A stretch of 64,000 bases of DNA from Dongshaea marina (GTDB taxonomy: Bacteria > Pseudomonadota > Gammaproteobacteria > Enterobacterales > Aeromonadaceae). A model generated the notes under the pieces. The model saw nothing but the letters and a program-made list of their open reading frames with translations, was not told the DNA's origin and searched no databases. The stretch covers positions 591,658 to 655,657 of the forward strand of contig NZ_CP028897.1 of assembly GCF_003072645.1 (NCBI RefSeq). The letters are read 5' to 3'. Below, one piece after another: positions 58,607 through 64,000 of this stretch. Within the stretch, counting starts at the first letter, position 1; each line of letters starts with the position of its first letter. The position numbers and the translations under genes were made by a program.

Positions 58607-59554
58607 ATGCAACAACTCGCCATCAGCGCCTTTGGTGAACCAGAAACTCTTCAGCTACAGGAGGCGGATCGCCCTGATCCCGGGCAGGGGCAGTGTCTGG
58701 TTCGGGTGCACTTTGCCGGGGTGAATCCGGTGGATTGTAAAACCCGGGCGGGCCTTGGCTGGGCAGCAAAGCAGCTTAAAGACGCTCTTCCCTGGGTTCC
58801 CGGCTATGATATGGCAGGTGAGATCGTAAGCTGTGGGCCCGGAGTCACGGGGTTTGAGGTTGGGCAAAGGGTGTTCGGCCTGGTGGGCTTTCCGCACCAG
58901 GGAGGCTGTTATAGCCAGTACCTGGTGGCGGATGCAAGTGAGCTGTGCCCGGCTCCCGATGAACTGGTTCTGAGTAAGGCTGCGGCCCTGCCGGTGGTAG
59001 GGCTGACCGCCTGGCAGGGATTGTTTGAGCATGGCAGATTGCAAGCCGGTGAGCGGGTATTGATCCTGGGAGCTGGCGGTGCCGTGGGTCAGTTGGCGGT
59101 GCAGCTGGCGGCAGATTGCGGTGCCGAGGTGAGTGCAGTCGCCCGGGTCAACTACAAGATGCCGCTGATGATGCTCGGGGCGCAAGAGATCTATCAGGTG
59201 GCTCGGTTGCCGGATGGGATCGAAGTGGATCTGGTATTGGATCTCATCGGAGGTGATACCGCCTGTGAGATCCTTGGGAAGCTCGGGGCCTTTAAGCGAG
59301 TCGTCACCATCCCAAGCGTCAGTGTTGAACAGGTGACGGAGTGTGCAAGGACACGGGGGGCAGAGGCTTGCGGGATGATGCTGCACCCGGATGCAGATCA
59401 GCTGGCTGAGCTTGCCGACAAGTTGGCGTCTGAGCGAGTTAAGCTTGCGATCTCAGATATCTATCTCCTGAGTCAGGGAGTGAGAGCTCATCAACGGCTG
59501 GAGCGTGGCGGTGTGGGTGGCAAGCTATTGTTAAGGATGTTTGATGAGTGCTGA
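58607..59554 (+). CDS. Zinc-free MDR-family oxidoreductase (quinone oxidoreductase-like)
   Basis: 315 residues. The N-terminal GroES-like domain has VRVHFAGVNPVDCKTRAG and PGYDMAGEIVSCGPGV, and the Rossmann domain has GERVLILGAGGAVGQLAVQLA (about residues 135-155). The zinc ligands of alcohol dehydrogenases are absent. Likely an NADPH-dependent reductase of quinones or enones. ATG 58607 (MQQLAISAFGEPETLQL) with AGGGAA upstream is chosen; the frame extends 159 bases further up with a non-family sequence. It overlaps the TatD gene by 11 bases. Confidence 0.85.
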   Translation: MQQLAISAFGEPETLQLQEADRPDPGQGQCLVRVHFAGVNPVDCKTRAGLGWAAKQLKDALPWVPGYDMAGEIVSCGPGVTGFEVGQRVFGLVGFPHQGGCYSQYLVADASELCPAPDELVLSKAAALPVVGLTAWQGLFEHGRLQAGERVLILGAGGAVGQLAVQLAADCGAEVSAVARVNYKMPLMMLGAQEIYQVARLPDGIEVDLVLDLIGGDTACEILGKLGAFKRVVTIPSVSVEQVTECARTRGAEACGMMLHPDADQLAELADKLASERVKLAISDIYLLSQGVRAHQRLERGGVGGKLLLRMFDEC

Positions 59555-60349
59555 GGCCACTGAGGTGGGCCGTTCGACTCCTAAGCTGACAGATAGCCAC
59601 TGTCACCTCGATTTTGAGTGCTTTGACGCTGATCGGGATACCTTGATCAGGGAGAGCAAACAGCTGCTGTCGGCGATCATTATTCCCGGCGTCGCATCGA
59701 GCAACTGGCGGAGGGTTCAGGCCCTTTGTGCCTCTGAGGGGGCTATCTGTATGCCGCTTATGGTATTCATCCCTTGTGGCTTGCCGGGGAGGGATTAAGC
59801 GCCTGTCAGGCCCTGGCACAGTTTCTTAAGCTGGGGGGAGAGGAATTAGTGGCTGTGGGTGAGTGTGGCTTGGATCCGAAGGCGCACGCCTCGGCTGAGC
59901 TGCAAACAGAGTCTCTGCTGACTCAGCTCAAACTGGCTGAGGATTTTTGTCTGCCGCTGATCTTGCATGGGCGGCGTCCGGTTCACGATGAAACTCTTAA
60001 GTTGCTGCGCCGGGTAAGGCCCTCCAGAGGCGGGGTGATCCATGGTTTTTCCGGCTCGCTGCAGCAGGCCCGTCACTATATTGAGCTTGGATTTAAGCTC
60101 GGGGTCGGCGGGGTCATTACCTATCCCAGAGCCAACAAGACCCGAACGGTTTTTCGCGAGCTGGAGCTGGAGCACCTGTTGCTGGAGACCGACTCTCCGG
60201 ATATGCCGCTGGCGGGCTATCAGGGGCAACGTAACGAACCACTGAGAGTGGTTGAGGTGTTCGCTGAACTGTGTCGGATTCGGGGAGAAACTCAGCAAAC
60301 AGTTGGCGGGCAGCTTGAGCAAAACGTGCAGGATCTGTTCGGGATCTAG
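59544..60349 (+). pseudogene. TatD-family metal-dependent DNase, apparent frameshift
   Basis: TIM-barrel hydrolase. The N-terminus has the metal-binding DSHCHLDF near residues 18-25. The frame then breaks in the G run 59738-59742. One added G gives ASEGGYLYAAYGIHPLWLAGEG, which fits the family, and the rest has VAVGECGLDP (Glu ligand), LILHGRRPVHDETLKLLR, GVIHGFSGSLQQARHYIELGFKLGVGG and LLLETDSPDMPL (Asp ligand). Restored length is about 269. Substrates are DNA ends or processed nucleotides. TatD, YcfH and YjjV types cannot be separated with certainty; it resembles YjjV. Confidence 0.83.
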
Positions 60350-60781
60350 GTAATTTTTAGTTACAGAGGGCAAACACTTTGTTGATCCAGGTTCAGATCC
60401 ATTATCAATTCTCTTCCTAAACTTCGATCTATCTCCCACTCTTTCATATTTGGCTTTACCTTTGGTTTTTCTTCAAATAGAGTCCATTTTCCGAAAGAAT
60501 TAGCCTTAAATTTAATCCGCAAAGGACCCTGTTTTTCGGGCTACACTGGTAGGGCTGCTCAGAGGATAAAAAAAATACAGCCTAAAAAAACAGCGGTTTA
60601 CGTGTATTTTATGTAAGCTAATTTTTCCATTGTTGTTAAACTTGAAGCAGGATTAGCCGAAAAGTGTGAGCCCTGGCCGATTTTGAAAGCAAGGAGGCAA
60701 AATGAGCCAGGCTAGAGTGCGTAAAAGCTCTTTATTTGGGCTATTACTGTATGGAAGGTTAACCGAGAGGAAATAAAAACT
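60350..60781. promoter_or_regulatory. Upstream region of nupC
   Basis: No gene supported. AT-rich stretches at 60440-60500 and 60560-60640 could hold promoters. A TGTGA half-site lies at 60665-60669 but its partner does not match a CRP site. GAGAGGAAAT just before the ATG is the ribosome binding site. Regulation by CRP or CytR is known for nupC elsewhere but is not demonstrated here. Confidence 0.4.
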
Positions 60782-62272
60782 ATGAGTCTAATCATGGGCA
60801 TCGTGGGTGCTCTCTTTCTTATCGGAGTGGCGATACTATTTTCCGATAATAGACGAGCGATCCGCTTTCGAACCGTATTTGGAGCGTTTGTAATCCAGGC
60901 GTGTATTGGAGCCTTTGTCCTCTACATCCCTATCGGCAAGGATATTCTGAAAGCGATCTCAGACGCTGTATCCCAGGTGGTGAACTACGCACAGGATGGT
61001 ATCAACTTCCTGTTTGGCGGCCTGGTCAGTGGCAAGATGTTTGAGGTATTTGGCGGAGGCGGCTTTGTATTCGCTTTGCGGGTCCTGCCGGTCATCGTCT
61101 TCTTCTCCTCATTGATCGCGGTGCTCTATTACCTGGGGATCATGCAGTGGGTGATCAAGCTTCTTGGTGGCGCCCTGCAAAAAATTCTGGGAACCTCTCG
61201 TACCGAATCCCTTTCCGCAACGGCGAATATCTTCGTCGGGCAAACAGAAGCTCCGCTGGTGGTGCGCCCTTATATCAATCGCATGACTCAATCTGAGCTG
61301 TTTGCGGTGATGTGTGGTGGTCTGGCTTCGATTGCCGGTTCCGTTCTGGCGGGCTACGCGGCGATGGGGGTCAAGATGGAGTATCTGGTGGCGGCATCCT
61401 TCATGGCTGCGCCCGGGGGACTCTTGTTTGCTAAGCTCCTCAAGCCCGAGACCGAGACCCCGGACTATGACGAGTCGGCGGCTGAGCCTGAGGTAGATGA
61501 TAAACCTGCCAATGTCATTGATGCTGCGGCTGCGGGTGCCTCCTCAGGGATGCACCTGGCGCTCAACGTTGGCGCTATGTTGCTGGCCTTTATCGGTCTG
61601 ATTGCCTTGTGTAACGGCATCATAGGTGGTGTTGCTGGTTGGTTTGATTATGGAAGTGGTGCGATTGATGCCGCTTATCAGCACCTTGAAACCCTGGCCG
61701 CTGCTGCGACTCTGTCTCCCGAACTACATGGGTTGATGCAGGTGCTCGCTAAGTCGGTTGGTGATATGGCACGACCGGAGATCGCAGCGACAGCTAAGCA
61801 GATTGCTGCCTCGGCAAGCTCCGATGATATTAAGAATGCAGCCATGTCTCTGGCGAAGGCGACCGATATCAAGCTTGGCCTGGAGACCATCCTCGGCTGG
61901 ATCTTTGCTCCGGTTGCCTTCCTGATCGGGGTGCCCTGGGGTGAAGCGACAACGGCAGGCTCCTTCATCGGGCAAAAGGTCATCCTGAATGAATTTGTTG
62001 CCTATGCCAACTTTGTCCCTTACCTGCATGGTAGTGAGATAGTGGCAACCACTCAGCAGGTGATGAGTGAGCATACCAAGGCGATCATCTCCTTCGCTCT
62101 GTGTGGATTCGCAAACCTTGCATCTGTAGCCATCCTGTTGGGTGGTCTGGGTGGAATGGCTCCGAGTCGCCGTGGTGAGATCGCTAAATTTGGTCTCAAG
62201 GCGGTGTTGGCCGGAACCTTGTCTAACCTGATGTCTGCTTCCATTGCCGGGTTCTTCCTGGCCCTTGGCTAA
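60782..62272 (+). CDS. nupC: Concentrative nucleoside transporter (NupC/CNT family)
   Basis: 496 residues. Imports nucleosides with H+ or Na+. Family motifs are VNYAQDGINFLFGGLV, VLPVIVFFSSLIAVLYYLGIMQWVI, SATANIFVGQTEAPLVVRPYI, MTQSELFAVMCGGLASIAGSVLAGY and the C-terminal SFALCGFANLASVAILLGGLGGMAPSRR. E. coli NupC has 400 residues. The extra length is an Ala-rich insertion of about 75 residues (about 290-365) between GGVAGWFDYGSGAID and LGLETILGWIFAPVAFLIGVPW. With deoC-deoA downstream it forms a nucleoside uptake and catabolism region. Confidence 0.92.
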   Translation: MSLIMGIVGALFLIGVAILFSDNRRAIRFRTVFGAFVIQACIGAFVLYIPIGKDILKAISDAVSQVVNYAQDGINFLFGGLVSGKMFEVFGGGGFVFALRVLPVIVFFSSLIAVLYYLGIMQWVIKLLGGALQKILGTSRTESLSATANIFVGQTEAPLVVRPYINRMTQSELFAVMCGGLASIAGSVLAGYAAMGVKMEYLVAASFMAAPGGLLFAKLLKPETETPDYDESAAEPEVDDKPANVIDAAAAGASSGMHLALNVGAMLLAFIGLIALCNGIIGGVAGWFDYGSGAIDAAYQHLETLAAAATLSPELHGLMQVLAKSVGDMARPEIAATAKQIAASASSDDIKNAAMSLAKATDIKLGLETILGWIFAPVAFLIGVPWGEATTAGSFIGQKVILNEFVAYANFVPYLHGSEIVATTQQVMSEHTKAIISFALCGFANLASVAILLGGLGGMAPSRRGEIAKFGLKAVLAGTLSNLMSASIAGFFLALG

Positions 62273-62289
62273 AGCGTTAGTATGTGACG

Positions 62290-62317
62290 AAAGGGAGCGC
62301 CAGGCGCTCCCTTTTTT
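62290..62317 (+). terminator. Rho-independent terminator after nupC
   Basis: AAAGGGAGCGC-cag-GCGCTCCC followed by TTTTTT, 18 bases after the nupC stop. Confidence 0.93.
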
Positions 62318-62564
62318 ATTGCCGACTCTCACCCTGGCTACTCTTGCGGCTTGCTGATTTAGCCATCGGGATAGCCCCTTCAAGGGGGTTATTTACTGGT
62401 CTGAAGAGCTCAAAATAACTCTGTAATTTGTGAGCTGCCTCTAAAAAAATATCAAATGATCGGTTTGGCCTTGCATCTTGTGGGCAAAGCGGGTTGAATA
62501 GTCGCTCGTAGGATTTTGCGTAGACAGACCAACCGGATTTGTCTCCGATGTCGGTTTTCAGCAA
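62316..62564 (-). CDS. Doubtful 82-residue ORF or gene remnant
   Basis: An open frame with natural-looking composition (VYAKSYERLFNPLCPQDARP, FDIFLEAAHKLQSYFELFRP). No family is recognised, no ribosome binding site is clear, and its stop lies inside the nupC terminator. It may be the relic of a larger gene. The remaining gap to deoC (62565-62919) shows nothing else I can support beyond presumed deo promoter sequence. Confidence 0.2.
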   Translation of the reverse strand: MLKTDIGDKSGWSVYAKSYERLFNPLCPQDARPNRSFDIFLEAAHKLQSYFELFRPVNNPLEGAIPMAKSASRKSSQGESRQ

Positions 62565-62919
62565 CGGATGCTGAGGGACACGGAACCAGGCAATGGTTGA
62601 ATGAACTGTTTACTTCACTAACACTCCAAAGAGTGTTGGCGGTCAAAAGGATTTGAGTTGGGAGCCCAGGCTATTGCCCTGGTGTTTTCAAACCTTCACG
62701 GAACTAAGTCCGCAATGTTTCTAGTGGATATCTGCCTGTGGGAAACAGGGTAGATCCCTATTGGGAATTATTGCTGGGCTCTTGTCTGAACTAGTCGAGT
62801 TATATCCCAGATTTTTATTTCCTTTGGCCCGAAGTGGTGATGAGTGCCGTTTGTGTACTTAATGAACCTTTGGTAGGGTCAATGGCGCGTATTTTTCAAT
62901 TTTTGACTTGGAGATAGCT

Positions 62920-63690
62920 ATGACCGATCTGAAAAAAACAGCACAACTGGCGCTGAATTTGATGGATCTGACGACTTTGAATGATGACGATACGGATGCC
63001 AAGGTCATTGACCTGTGTCATAAGGCCAAATCTCCAGCGGGCAAGACTGCTGCGGTCTGTATCTATCCTCGTTTTATCCCGATTGCACGCAAGACGCTGC
63101 GTGAGATGGGTGCTGAAGATGTAAAAATCGCGACCGTCACCAACTTCCCTCACGGCAATGATGATGTTGAGATCGCTGTGGCTGAAACCCGTGCGGCCGT
63201 CGCCTATGGCGCCGATGAGGTGGATGTTGTCTTCCCGTTCCGCGCCCTGATGGCTGGCAACGAGCAGGTTGGTTTTGAGCTGGTTAAGGCTTGTAAAGAG
63301 GCCTGTGGTGATGTTCTGCTGAAGGTAATCATCGAGTCAGGTGTCCTCGAGACTCCGGCGCTGATCCGCAAGGCTTCCGAGATCTCGATTGCGGCGGGAG
63401 CTGATTTCATCAAGACCTCTACCGGTAAGGTGCCTGTGAATGCTACGCCTGAGGCTGCTCAAATCATGCTGGAAGTGATCAAAGAGAAGAACCCTAAGGT
63501 TGGCTTTAAGGCAGCTGGCGGCGTAAAAAATGCTGAACAGGCAGCTGTATACTTTGAATTAGCAGAGGGGCTGCTGGGCAGTGACTGGATCGCGCCGGAT
63601 ACCTTCCGCTTTGGCGCATCCAGCCTGCTGAACAACCTGTTGCACACCCTGGGGTGTGGCGACAAGCCAGCGGATAGTGCCGGCTACTAA
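62920..63690 (+). CDS. deoC: Deoxyribose-phosphate aldolase
   Basis: 256-residue class I aldolase that splits 2-deoxyribose 5-phosphate to glyceraldehyde 3-phosphate and acetaldehyde. The Schiff-base Lys lies in [18 protein letters not shown] near residue 167, the catalytic Asp in [10 protein letters not shown] near 102, and a second Lys in [10 protein letters not shown] near 201. GGAG seven bases before ATG 62920 sets the start ([12 protein letters not shown]); an ATG 12 bases upstream is too close. Followed by deoA, as in deoCABD operons. Confidence 0.96.
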   Translation: MTDLKKTAQLALNLMDLTTLNDDDTDAKVIDLCHKAKSPAGKTAAVCIYPRFIPIARKTLREMGAEDVKIATVTNFPHGNDDVEIAVAETRAAVAYGADEVDVVFPFRALMAGNEQVGFELVKACKEACGDVLLKVIIESGVLETPALIRKASEISIAAGADFIKTSTGKVPVNATPEAAQIMLEVIKEKNPKVGFKAAGGVKNAEQAAVYFELAEGLLGSDWIAPDTFRFGASSLLNNLLHTLGCGDKPADSAGY

Positions 63691-63719
63691 TCGAATACTA
63701 TAAAAATAAAAAAACCAAA

Positions 63720-63736
63720 GGGGGGGAACACTCCCC
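63720..63736 (+). other. G-rich hairpin between deoC and deoA
   Basis: GGGGG-ggaacact-CCCCC with no T run, in the 103-base gap. It may stabilise or attenuate the operon mRNA. Confidence 0.35.
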
Positions 63737-63793
63737 CAGCTACGGAAAACCAAAGAACACACGGACCCTACAACTCGGTGGAGAAGAACTAAG

Positions 63794-64000
63794 ATGTATT
63801 TGCCTCAGGAAGTGATTCGCAGAAAAAGAGATGGCCAGAAGCTGACTGCCCAAGAGATCCGTTTTTTCATTAACGGCGTTGCAGACAACAGCATCGGAGA
63901 GGGGCAGATTGCTGCCTTTGCGATGGCGGTCTATTTTCAGGGAATGTCGATGGATGAGAGCACTGCATTGGTGATGGCGATGCGGGATTCTGGCATGGTG
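63794..64000 (+). CDS. deoA: Thymidine phosphorylase, N-terminal part (runs off the window)
   Basis: 69 codons visible, beginning [32 protein letters not shown] and continuing [17 protein letters not shown] and [12 protein letters not shown], matching the N-terminal helical domain of E. coli DeoA. Converts thymidine and phosphate to thymine and deoxyribose 1-phosphate, feeding DeoB and DeoC. GGAGAAG precedes the ATG. The rest lies beyond position 64000. Confidence 0.94.
   Translation, partial: MYLPQEVIRRKRDGQKLTAQEIRFFINGVADNSIGEGQIAAFAMAVYFQGMSMDESTALVMAMRDSGMV

Noticed and set aside
60640..60680. CRP site upstream of nupC
   Set aside because: Only one TGTGA half-site is present; the symmetric half does not match.

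Overview
The window comes from the chromosome of a gammaproteobacterium, probably a marine relative of the Aeromonadales, Alteromonadales or Vibrionales. This rests on conserved gene orders: rpoE-rseA-rseB followed by lepA-lepB-rnc-era-recO-pdxJ, then barA | rlmD-relA | mazG-pyrG-eno, and nupC with deoC-deoA. I cannot name the genus from sequence alone. No tRNA, rRNA, CRISPR array or prophage was seen.

Layout. 0.2-3 kb: adenine deaminase, a CheW-like protein and an EamA permease. 3-4.7 kb: a gene-free tract of dispersed repeats. 4.7-18.4 kb: a DUF350 membrane protein, glnE, a periplasmic histidine phosphatase, two acetyltransferases, a solute-binding protein, an MHS-type transporter, lpxL and hldE (divergent, both for lipopolysaccharide), a HAD hydrolase, a UspE-like protein and a bacteriohemerythrin. 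18.4-22.4 kb: an IS982-family element nested in a MITE-like repeat, then two PACE efflux genes flanking an unrecognised protein with 7-residue repeats. 22.4-34.1 kb: ygfZ, sdhE-ygfX, nadB, the sigma-E operon and the lepA-to-pdxJ operon. 34.2-37 kb: a second MITE-like copy, a VOC protein, an FMN reductase divergent from a SufR-like regulator, and ybaK. 37-46.1 kb: three paralogues of a large membrane protein with a VUT/YhhQ-like core. The third carries a C-terminal CsrD-like GGDEF-EAL module and is split by an IS21-family element. 46.1-64 kb: barA, rlmD-relA, mazG, pyrG, eno, a second solute-binding protein, a quinone-oxidoreductase-like protein, a TatD-type DNase, nupC, deoC and the start of deoA.

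Three themes stand out. (1) Seven genes (a DUF350 gene, glnE, a GNAT gene, nadB, recO, the VUT-CsrD gene and tatD) are each interrupted by what looks like loss of one base from a homopolymer. Adding one base restores the family sequence each time, which points to sequencing or consensus error or to a real homopolymer-contraction mutator. (2) The third VUT paralogue appears to be a membrane sensor fused to degenerate CsrD-like GGDEF and EAL domains. Removing the IS21 element together with one copy of its flanking direct repeat restores the reading frame. (3) Intergenic regions carry several families of structured repeats. One has paired hairpins whose stems differ between copies but still pair, while the loops keep TCC on one strand and GGA on the other, as in CsrA-binding hairpins. 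BarA and a CsrD-like protein are encoded in the same window, so a link to the Csr system is a testable but unproven idea.

Functionally, nucleotide salvage (adenine deaminase, nupC, deoC, deoA), envelope stress and lipopolysaccharide (rpoE-rseAB, lpxL, hldE), translation and RNA processing (lepA, rnc, era, rlmD), the stringent response (relA, mazG) and central metabolism (eno, pyrG) dominate the core. The accessory part is made of the repeats, the two IS elements and the VUT cluster.
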